The notes under the pieces: model-generated | Database searches by the model: none | What the model was told of the DNA's origin: nothing | Seen by the model: the letters and a program-made list of their open reading frames with translations, nothing else | In this document: positions 33,704 through 40,507 of the stretch, in pieces | Layout of the letters: each line of letters opens with the position of its first letter | How positions within the stretch are numbered: position 1 is the stretch's first letter | Made by a program: the position numbers and the translations under genes | Assembly: GCF_030372065.1 (NCBI RefSeq) | Contig: NZ_JAUDEA010000001.1 | Location: 62,001-126,000 of the forward strand | DNA length: 64,000 nucleotides | Direction: 5' to 3' | Source: Thermophilibacter provencensis | GTDB lineage: Bacteria; Actinomycetota; Coriobacteriia; Coriobacteriales; Atopobiaceae

Positions 33704-35054
33704 CTATGCCTTTCGTATGTGCTGGACTCGCTCCCCTGGCACTCTTATAAGGGGACATTCCCTTCTGCGCCGAACCCCGTCGAAACGAAACCGTAAGCAC
33801 AGCAAAGATGAACATGCTCAGGAAATACTTCGTGCCCCCGGGCTGCCAGATCATGAAAGAACCAAGCAAGGTCTGGAAAAGCAGCAGATACCACATAAAG
33901 GCCAGCTTTTCCCTGCCGAGAAAAGCCTTCCGATACACAAAAGTGACAAACGCACCAAACAAGCCAGACAAGACGGGAATGCCAACAATACCGAAGTCAA
34001 GATAGAGATAGTAGAACATCGTGGCAAACGCGTTATATACCCTGTTCGGGAAGAGTCCCGCCACCCATTCCTCCTGTGGCAGGCCGACATAGTAAACGAG
34101 GTCTCCTAGGAATTCGCTTCCCGCCCCGATGGCTTTCATTGCGGCGTTCAAGAGGTAGAACAGCGGATAGAGAAACGAAGCCCCGAACGAGCGGAAACCC
34201 GCCCCATCAACCACCTCAATAAAGTGAGAAAGCAGGCCCATTGGAATCGATAAATAGGCGTATGCTGAAAACCCCAGCGAAGACGCCGACCGCAGCAACG
34301 TCAGGGCAGCAACGCCGAGAATCGCGAGACCAGCGATGACGAGCAGTACGTACTTAGTTCGCCTCGTCAACTGATCACGATAAAAAGTATAGGCAACCAC
34401 GAGCTGCCCAACGATATAAATTATCGTAATTCGCCCGCCGCTTGCCGCGATACTCATCGCCAAACATGCCAGCACCCCCACGCAAAATACCTGACGCTTC
34501 CGTTCGAACAGGCTCGTCACTGCAACCGGCACGAGTGCGGTCAAAGCTGGACCGCAGAAGTACGTCAGATAAGCCAAGAGTAGACGGTTCGTCTCAATCG
34601 TCTGACCATCGCTGTATCCCAGCAGTGCCCCGCGAATTTGAACATAGCTGGCGCCTCCAATCAGAGCCATAACTGTATTGGCAAGCGAAAGGACCTCCCC
34701 GACAAACACCAGGGCAAGGACCCCATATATAAGACGTTCACCGATTCGCGAAGAATGCTCGGAATTGGACTTCTCGAGTCCGACGCCAACCACGCCGCCC
34801 CTCTCCGCCGTGACCCGCCCATCGAGAACTCGCGTCGTTATCAGACTGCCGAGCCCGAAACCTACAACTCCAAGCGCCACAGAACAAAGAGCATTGTCCG
34901 AGTAGCCGGAGAACTCGAACAACCCAAGTGACGCCAAGGCAACTATCACGGCCCATAGGCAACAGAACACTACGACAGGACTGCAGATGTTTCGGTAGCG
35001 CTGGACATCGAAGAGCAGGAAAACTGTTATGACTATAAAGAATAAAATAAGCAT
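33690..35054 (-). CDS. O-antigen/exopolysaccharide polymerase (Wzy-like)
   Basis: The 454-residue protein has about eleven hydrophobic helices and a large loop before the last few, typical of oligosaccharide repeat-unit polymerases. There is no sequence motif strong enough for certainty; the position between glycosyltransferase genes and a flippase supports the call. The ATG at 35054 is in an AT-rich stretch and the ribosome site is poor (TTTAACATG region), common in such clusters. Confidence 0.78.
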   Translation of the reverse strand: MLILFFIVITVFLLFDVQRYRNICSPVVVFCCLWAVIVALASLGLFEFSGYSDNALCSVALGVVGFGLGSLITTRVLDGRVTAERGGVVGVGLEKSNSEHSSRIGERLIYGVLALVFVGEVLSLANTVMALIGGASYVQIRGALLGYSDGQTIETNRLLLAYLTYFCGPALTALVPVAVTSLFERKRQVFCVGVLACLAMSIAASGGRITIIYIVGQLVVAYTFYRDQLTRRTKYVLLVIAGLAILGVAALTLLRSASSLGFSAYAYLSIPMGLLSHFIEVVDGAGFRSFGASFLYPLFYLLNAAMKAIGAGSEFLGDLVYYVGLPQEEWVAGLFPNRVYNAFATMFYYLYLDFGIVGIPVLSGLFGAFVTFVYRKAFLGREKLAFMWYLLLFQTLLGSFMIWQPGGTKYFLSMFIFAVLTVSFRRGSAQKGMSPYKSARGASPAHTKGIDGKR

Positions 35055-35091
35055 ATGAATATCATGTTAAATAGATAAACGCCATAATCTT

Positions 35092-35904
35092 TCAGAAACT
35101 CTTCTCGTACCTCTTGCCCAGGAACTTCGCCGCAAGGAACCCACTGATCTTGAGAGGCCAGTCGACAGGTTCAGGACTCACGGTCGACAGCTCCGTATAC
35201 GTGACGCCGTTCACCGCGAGCCACGTGTCGAGCAGAAGCTCGGAGATTCGTCCCGGGTAGCGTGCTTGAAAGGGCGGGTACTGCGACGGATCAAGACGAG
35301 CCGTAAGCTCAGAGAGCAGCGGGAAGACCCAGTCGCAGTACGCGTTAAAAACGTCCGAGCGCATAACCATCATGTTGAACATATGAGCGCCGCGCGACGA
35401 GAGCACCCTCGAGAGCGCCTCCGAGTAGCCGGGCTCGAGGTCCGCCACGACCCGCTCCGCCTCGGCGAGCTGCTCGGGGGGCTGGGTGTGGTCCCAGTGG
35501 GATCGCATCGTCTCTATGTAGTAGTTGCGCCTGCGCGGGAGCACCGCGTCGTGCCTCGACAGCAGGCCGAGGAGCTCCTCGCCCGTCGCGACGCGCGAGA
35601 GCCGGTCATCGGACCCCCTCCTCGCGGGATCCGGGGAGGCGAGGTGGCGCCTGTAGTGGACGAGCCCCTTGAAGTCGGAGTCGCAGTTCCTCCAGAGCCA
35701 CCAGAGCGCGGTAAGCTCGCAGTAGGTCGCGTTCCTCCCCGAGATGCTGTCGCCGGTGTCGTCGCCGACGAAGCGTGGGTCGAGCTGGGGGACGACCTCG
35801 GGGTGCAGGGCCCTCCCCACGTGGATGGGCAGGTAGCAGGGGTCGTCGGGCATCTCGTACGGCTTGTGCGCCGCGACGCCGACGGTGATGGTCCCCGCCG
35901 TCAC
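35092..35904 (-). CDS. DUF4422 glycosyltransferase-like capsular polysaccharide protein
   Basis: The 270-residue protein begins ITVGVAAHKPYEMPDDPCYLPIHVG and contains GDDTGDSISGRNATYCELTALWWLWRN, GLVHYRRHL and MFNMMVMRSDVFNAYCDWVFPLL, all hallmarks of DUF4422. Members occur in capsule loci and are treated as glycosyltransferases. A GTG start overlaps the stop of the sugar transferase gene (GTGA), so the two are coupled. GC is core-like, unlike wzy and wzx downstream. Confidence 0.85.
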   Translation of the reverse strand: MTAGTITVGVAAHKPYEMPDDPCYLPIHVGRALHPEVVPQLDPRFVGDDTGDSISGRNATYCELTALWWLWRNCDSDFKGLVHYRRHLASPDPARRGSDDRLSRVATGEELLGLLSRHDAVLPRRRNYYIETMRSHWDHTQPPEQLAEAERVVADLEPGYSEALSRVLSSRGAHMFNMMVMRSDVFNAYCDWVFPLLSELTARLDPSQYPPFQARYPGRISELLLDTWLAVNGVTYTELSTVSPEPVDWPLKISGFLAAKFLGKRYEKSF

Positions 35905-36638
35905 GCCGCCCCCTCCCCGGTAAAGACGACCCCCACCGTCTTGGCAATGAGCTTGAGGTCGTAGAGGAAGCTACGCTTTTCGATGTACTCGCGGTCAAGC
36001 TCCACCATGTCCTTGAAGGAGAGGTCGGAGCGGCCGCTCACCTGCCAGGGGCCGGTGAGGCCGGGCTTCACCGTGAGGCGCTCGAAGTCCCCGTCGTCGT
36101 ACTCCGGGATCTCCCGCGGCAGCGGCGGGCGGGGGCCCACCAGGCTCATCTGGCCCAGCAGCACGTTCACGAACTGGGGGAACTCGTCGATGGAGTGCTT
36201 GCGGATGAAGTGCCCGATCCGCGTCACGCGCGGGTCGTCCCTCATCTTGAACATGGCGCCCTCGACCTCGTTCTGGTCGAGGAGCTCGGCCAGGCGCTCG
36301 TCGGCGTCGGCGTACATGCTCCGGAACTTGTACATCCGGAAGGGGTGCAGCGTGCCGTCCCTGTCCAGGCGCCCCATGCGGATCTGCGAGTAGATGGGGC
36401 ATCCCGGGCTCTCCAGGCGGATGGCCAGGCAGAGCAGCGCCGAGGGGATGGTGGCCACGACGATCACGGCGCCGGAGAAGACGATGTCGAAGGCGCGCTT
36501 GGCCGCGCGGTACCCGCGGCGGCCGAGCTCGGGCCTGAGGCCCGTCTCGAAGGTGCCGTTGGCCGCCGCGCGCGCGATGCGCTTCTCGAAGGACGCGGTG
36601 TTATCGCTGGCTACGGATTCGGTTGTAGAGTTACTCAC
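35901..36638 (-). CDS. Undecaprenyl-phosphate sugar phosphotransferase (initiating enzyme)
   Basis: The 245-residue protein is the short, one-membrane-helix form of the polyisoprenyl-phosphate hexose-1-phosphate transferases: KRAFDIVFSGAVIVVATIPSALLCLAIRLES, then RMGRLDRDGTLHPFRMYKFRSMYADADERL, RKHSIDEFPQFVNVLLGQMSLVGPRPPLP and VKPGLTGPWQVSGRSDLSF. It begins repeat-unit synthesis by loading the first sugar phosphate onto the lipid carrier. The GTG start follows the loaP stop directly (TAAGTG). Confidence 0.93.
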   Translation of the reverse strand: MSNSTTESVASDNTASFEKRIARAAANGTFETGLRPELGRRGYRAAKRAFDIVFSGAVIVVATIPSALLCLAIRLESPGCPIYSQIRMGRLDRDGTLHPFRMYKFRSMYADADERLAELLDQNEVEGAMFKMRDDPRVTRIGHFIRKHSIDEFPQFVNVLLGQMSLVGPRPPLPREIPEYDDGDFERLTVKPGLTGPWQVSGRSDLSFKDMVELDREYIEKRSFLYDLKLIAKTVGVVFTGEGAA

Positions 36639-37202
36639 TTACGCAACTGCCTTAGTACGAAGCCGCGCGGCACGGGATTCCACGGTGTCCGGGGTAGAGA
36701 GCACCGCAAGGCCAACGCGGGTGGATACCTTGCGACCACAGAGGTCAATCTCGAGCGTTGCGCAGGACTTGCGGCGGTTGACCTCCTTGATGAGGCCCTC
36801 GTGACCCAGAAGCGGACCCGCCACAACCACGACCCTCTCGCCGTCCTTGACGGCCTGGCTCATGGGGACCACGCGCTCGCCAGGGTGCGTAAAGCCCCCG
36901 ATGAGCTCCACCTCCTCCGCTGCCAGCGGGACGGGCTTCTCGCCCATCGAGAGCACGCGCGCAAACTCGGGGAGCTTGACGAGCTCTTCCTCAAGCGCAA
37001 CGGGGCTGTCCGTCACGGCGATGAGGTAGCCCGGGAAGAGCGGCTTTGCGCAGCGGGTCCACGTGCCGCGGAGCTTTATTTCGGTCTCGTATTGCGGGTA
37101 GAAGCACTCGCTTAGCACGTCAGCGGGGGCAACGCGACCGATGAGCTCGGCCATTGCCTCTTCGCTGCCTCGTGCAACCTGAATCACGTACCACATGCGC
37201 AT
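36639..37202 (-). CDS. NusG-paralogue antiterminator (LoaP-like), proximal
   Basis: The 187-residue protein has a NusG N-terminal domain starting MWYVIQVARGSEEAMAELIG, with FYPQYETEIKLRGTWTRCAKPLFPGYLIAV, and a C-terminal KOW domain (VVPMSQAVKDGERVVVVAGPLLGHEGLIKEVNRRK). The KPLFPGYLI pattern is that of LoaP and RfaH-like paralogues rather than housekeeping NusG. LoaP proteins promote read-through of long polysaccharide and metabolite operons. It is followed by the exopolysaccharide genes. The start at 37202 follows AGAGGTGGTG; an ATG six bases later is possible. Confidence 0.88.
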   Translation of the reverse strand: MRMWYVIQVARGSEEAMAELIGRVAPADVLSECFYPQYETEIKLRGTWTRCAKPLFPGYLIAVTDSPVALEEELVKLPEFARVLSMGEKPVPLAAEEVELIGGFTHPGERVVPMSQAVKDGERVVVVAGPLLGHEGLIKEVNRRKSCATLEIDLCGRKVSTRVGLAVLSTPDTVESRAARLRTKAVA

Positions 37203-37223
37203 CACCACCTCTCGCGCTCGCAT

Positions 37224-37446
37224 CCAACAAATCGCGGGAATGCCGCCCGCAAGGACGTCTATGGCTTCGCCATCTCCGGCTTGGCGCCGGCCTTGCGGGC
37301 GTATGCATTCCCTTGGCCTGTTGGAGCACGCTCGTGGCGCTGCCCCAAAGGAGAAGGTATGTCCCCAGCCCAGTTGGGCGAGGTCGCAGTTTCCTGCGCA
37401 GAGACCATTTGCCGTAGCGGCGCCGCTGAAAATGGGCTCTGCGGAA
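37224..37446 (-). ncRNA. Structured leader RNA between two NusG-like genes
   Basis: On the minus-strand transcript two branched structures fold. The first (37391-37446) pairs GCAGAG/CTCTGC and CCATTT/AAATGG around the palindrome AGCGGCGCCGCT. The second (37224-37324) has CCAACA/TGTTGG outside, then GGGAATGC/GCATTCCC and CCCGCAAGG/CCTTGCGGG, with two small inner hairpins (ATGGC/GCCAT and CCGGC/GCCGG). It lies between the two antiterminator genes. LoaP is known to need an RNA hairpin in the leader, so this is the best candidate target. Whether it acts alone as RNA is not shown. Confidence 0.55.
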
Positions 37447-37482
37447 GAAGCTGGCTTGTGGGCGCGGTGCGGGTGCTTCTCG

Positions 37483-38076
37483 CTAGCTCTTGCTCGTCAC
37501 CTCCAGCCCCACGGGAATGCGACGGCCGGGCTCTGGTTCCAACCAGGCAAGGCGCTTGTGGCGATCGATCTTGCGCACGAGGGGCTCCAGACCCATGAGG
37601 GGGCCAAAGAGCACGGTGAGCTGGCCGCTCTGGATGCGCCCCTCAGAGACGGGGATGACGTGAGAGCTGCCGCACAGACGGCGAACGAGCGCGGACTCGA
37701 GCTGGCTGAGCTGGCCCACAGCGCCCAGGTCCTCCGCGGTCACGCCGGGTGCGGGCTCGGCGAGAACGTAGCCCTGCCAGAGCGGCTCCACGTGTGCGAC
37801 CCACGTGCCGCCCTCGCGCCTGAGCGCAACGCGCTGCGGCGAGAAGGCATCCGTTGCCAGGCCCGAGCGCAGGGCGCGGGCGCACGTGAGACGCTCGCCG
37901 CGCAGGGCGCGCAGGACGACGAACGGGGCCCGGTTATCAATTGTTAAGAGAGTTTTGAGCTCGCTGGAATTTCTCAGCTGGAAAGACTCAGCTGAGACGC
38001 CCCCCCCCGCTACGTTTTGCGAGGTAGAGGCCGAGAAGGGCAGTGCTGAAAGCGTGGTCTTGTTCTCTGCGCTCAT
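37483..38076 (-). CDS. NusG-paralogue antiterminator (LoaP-like), distal and diverged
   Basis: This 197-residue protein opens with a low-complexity, Ser/Thr-rich tail of about 40 residues. A NusG-like core follows: APFVVLRALRGERLTCARAL, GTWVAHVEPLWQGYVLAEPAPG, and a KOW-like RIQSGQLTVLFGPLMGLEPLVRKIDRHKRLAWLE that is close to the corresponding part of the proximal LoaP. The N-terminal domain is strongly diverged. It is the first gene of the leftward polysaccharide transcription unit. Two such factors in a row are unusual. Start 38076 has GGGGAGGGG further upstream than ideal. Confidence 0.75.
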   Translation of the reverse strand: MSAENKTTLSALPFSASTSQNVAGGGVSAESFQLRNSSELKTLLTIDNRAPFVVLRALRGERLTCARALRSGLATDAFSPQRVALRREGGTWVAHVEPLWQGYVLAEPAPGVTAEDLGAVGQLSQLESALVRRLCGSSHVIPVSEGRIQSGQLTVLFGPLMGLEPLVRKIDRHKRLAWLEPEPGRRIPVGLEVTSKS

Positions 38077-38257
38077 GGTGCTGCCCCTCCCCTCAAATAC
38101 ACGTTGCATAGACCTTACGTATCGTAACCCATATCGCAGATTGGAGAAACCCCGCGGCGCCTGCGGCAGGTGGATTTGGACACGAATGACACACAGGTTG
38201 AGAAGCTGTATCAGCGCAGGGTGGCGTCCTTCTCGGCACTTGGCCCGCGACGGTCGT

Positions 38258-38346
38258 GTTGTCCGCAGATATTTGCGGACAATGGCGGCTCCGGACCCGC
38301 CCGGGGCCCCAGCACCCCTGTTGTCCGCAAAAAAAGTGCGGACAAC
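38258..38346. repeat. Repeat R3, copy 2 (89 bp)
   Basis: Palindromic ends GTTGTCCGCAGATATTTGCG (with GACAAT after) and a second one beginning GTTGTCCGCAA; total length equals copy 1 at 23587. It belongs to the 706-bp gap upstream of the polysaccharide operon, which contains only repeats and presumably the operon promoter. Confidence 0.8.
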
Positions 38347-38406
38347 ACGGGGTGCCGTGCGCGCGGGGCCGGCCGGGGCCCTGCGGCCGGGCGCGCGCTT
38401 GGGAAT

Positions 38407-38660
38407 CGCGCCGAGTGCGTGCAGTGGGGAGGCCGGGCGCTCCGGAAACGCGCCGAGTGCGCGGCGGACGGCGCTGGCGCTTAGGTTTCGCGCCGAGTGC
38501 GCGGGCCCCGGGCGCCTCTCGCCGCGGAATCCGGCCGAGTGCGCGGCAACCGGGCGGCTCCCGCGCGCACTCGGCGCGTTTCCTCAGCGCCCCCTGCCCC
38601 GCCCGCGTGCACTCGAGGGGATTCCTCAGCGCCCCAGCGCCGCACCGCGCACTCGGACGT
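38407..38660. repeat. Repeat R9: CGCGCCGAGTGCG array, direct and inverted
   Basis: Four direct units of (CGC)GCCGAGTGCG(CG) occur at 38407, 38449, 38489 and 38533. Inverted units (GCACTCGG or GCACTCGA) lie near 38564, 38606 and 38645. Spacers are 27-45 bp and unequal, and units are short, so it is not a CRISPR array. Confidence 0.75.
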
Positions 38661-38702
38661 TTTTCTCGGCGTCGGACCCACCAGGAAATTGAGAAGGCCC
38701 TC

Positions 38703-38785
38703 TCAACACAAAGGAGGGCCCGGACCGTAGGGGGTAGACGGTCCGGGCCCAAATGACTCAAAAGGGGTCTTCCCCTTTTGGATCA
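38703..38785. repeat. GGGCCCAAATGA block plus R7-like palindrome
   Basis: CACAAAGGAGGGCCCGGACC and GGTCCGGGCCCAAATGACTC form an inverted repeat, followed by CAAAAGGGGTCTTCCCCTTT. The same order of CACAAGGAGGGTCCGGACC and GGGCCCAAATGATTCAA is seen at 23713-23765. The block overlaps the end of the hydrogenase gene and could serve as its terminator region. Confidence 0.7.
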
Positions 38786-40507
38786 GTGCATGCTCCAGGC
38801 GTGGTGATTGGTGTGGAGGAGCTCCTCGGCGCGCTCGGAGAGCGGCTCGCCAAAGTAGTCGCGATAGATGGCCGCGATGGAGGGGTTCTCGTAGGAGTTG
38901 CGAAGCTTGGCCCTGCGGTCGAGGCCCCAGAGGACGTCGCCGCGGGCGCCCGCGAGCTCCTGGCCGTCGTGGATGGGCTGGCCGCCGCCGCCCGCGCAGC
39001 CGCCGGGGCAGGCCATGACCTCGACGAAGTCATACTCAACCTCGCCCGCGGCAAGGGCGTCGAGCAGCTTGCCCGCGTTGGCCAGGCCGCTCACCACGGC
39101 AACGCGCACCGGGGTGCCCGCCAGGTCGAACGTGGCCTCCTTCCAGCCGTCCAGGCCGCGCACCGCTGAGAACGCGTCCGGACGCGGGGTCTCGCCGGTG
39201 ACCACGTGGTAGGCCGTGCGCAGCGCCGCCTCCATGACGCCGCCCGTGGCGCCGAAGATCACGCCGGCGCCCGTTGCGGTGCCCAGGGGATCGTCAAACT
39301 CCTCGTCGGGCAGGGTGGTGGCGTCAATGTGCTCGGCGCGGATCATGCGGTCCACCTCGCGCGTGGTGATAGAGACGTCAACGTCCGCATCTCCGCAGGC
39401 GTCGTTCATCACGGGGATGGCAACCTCGGCCTTCTTGGCCGTGCACGGCATGACCTCCACGCAGAAGATGTTGTGCGGATCGATGCCCTTGAGCTCGGCG
39501 AAGTAGCTCTTCGTCACCGCGCCAAACATCTGGCCCGGGGACTTGGACGTGGAGAGCTGGTCGGTGAACTCGGGGCGCACCGCCTTGACGTAGCGCACCC
39601 AGCCCGGGCAGCAGGAGGTGAACATCGGGAAGGTGTTCTCGTCCTTGTGGGCGAGCTTGTGCAGAAGCTCGGTCCCCTCCTCCATGATGGTGAGGTCCGC
39701 CGAGAAGTCCGTGTCAAAGACGTAGTCCACGCCCATCTGACGCAGCGCGGCCACCAGGCGGCCGACGGTGGCCTCCTCGCGCGGCAGGCCCAGGCTCTCG
39801 CCCCAGGCCGCGCGCACGGCAGGCGCGATCTGCACCACGACGACCTTCTCGGGGTCGGCCAGCGCGTCGAAGACCTTCTGCGTGTCGTCGCGCTCGCGAA
39901 GCGCGCCCGTGGGGCAGTGCGTGATGCACTGGCCGCAGAGGGTGCAGTCGGACTCCTCGATCGTCATGCCGCCGCGCACGTTCACGCTCGTGTGGGTAGC
40001 GCGGTTGGCGAGGTCCCAGATGCCCAGGCCCTGGATCTTCTCGCACACCTGGATGCAGCGCAGGCAGTTGACGCACTTGTCGTTGTTGCGGATGAGCGGG
40101 AAGCTCTTGTTCCACGGGTCGTGCATGAGGCGCTTCTCGTAGGGGAGCTCGGCGATGCCGAGATCGTTGGCGAGCGTTTGCAGCGTGCAGTTACCGGAGC
40201 GCACGCAGCTCGTGCACTCAGAGTCGTGCGTGGCGAGGAGCAGCTCCATATTCATCCGGCGCGCCACGCGGACCTTGGGGCTGTTGGTCCGCACGACCAT
40301 GCCCTCGAGCACGGTGTTGTTGCACGCGGCGACGAGCTGGTCGATGCCCTCGATCTCAACCACGCAGATGCGGCAGGCGCCAATCTCGTTGAGGTCCTTG
40401 AGGTAGCACAGCGTCGGGATGTTGATGCCCACGGTTGCGGCAGCATCGAGGATGGACGTCCCCTCGGGAACGCTGACGGCGCGGCCGTCGATAGTGAGGT
40501 TTACCAC
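38783..40507 (-). CDS. [FeFe]-hydrogenase catalytic subunit (HydA-type, NuoG-like N-terminus)
   Basis: The 574-residue enzyme reduces protons or oxidises H2. Order of domains: [2Fe-2S] with Cys34, Cys45, Cys48, Cys62; His-ligated [4Fe-4S] in ATHDSECTSCVRSGNC; 2[4Fe-4S] ferredoxin domain in CVNCLRCIQVC and CTLCGQCITHCP; then H-cluster motifs FTSCCPGWVRY (L1), VMPCTAKKAE (L2) and VMACPGGCAGGGG (L3), all intact. The C-terminal small domain ends SERAEELLHTNHH. It is downstream of and overlaps by a few bases the NuoF/GltD flavoprotein gene, so it is likely NAD(P)-coupled and perhaps electron-bifurcating. Confidence 0.95.
   Translation of the reverse strand: MVNLTIDGRAVSVPEGTSILDAAATVGINIPTLCYLKDLNEIGACRICVVEIEGIDQLVAACNNTVLEGMVVRTNSPKVRVARRMNMELLLATHDSECTSCVRSGNCTLQTLANDLGIAELPYEKRLMHDPWNKSFPLIRNNDKCVNCLRCIQVCEKIQGLGIWDLANRATHTSVNVRGGMTIEESDCTLCGQCITHCPTGALRERDDTQKVFDALADPEKVVVVQIAPAVRAAWGESLGLPREEATVGRLVAALRQMGVDYVFDTDFSADLTIMEEGTELLHKLAHKDENTFPMFTSCCPGWVRYVKAVRPEFTDQLSTSKSPGQMFGAVTKSYFAELKGIDPHNIFCVEVMPCTAKKAEVAIPVMNDACGDADVDVSITTREVDRMIRAEHIDATTLPDEEFDDPLGTATGAGVIFGATGGVMEAALRTAYHVVTGETPRPDAFSAVRGLDGWKEATFDLAGTPVRVAVVSGLANAGKLLDALAAGEVEYDFVEVMACPGGCAGGGGQPIHDGQELAGARGDVLWGLDRRAKLRNSYENPSIAAIYRDYFGEPLSERAEELLHTNHHAWSMH

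Noticed and set aside
38407-38660. Possible CRISPR array
   Set aside because: Units are 10-15 bp, spacers unequal, both orientations occur, and no cas genes are near.
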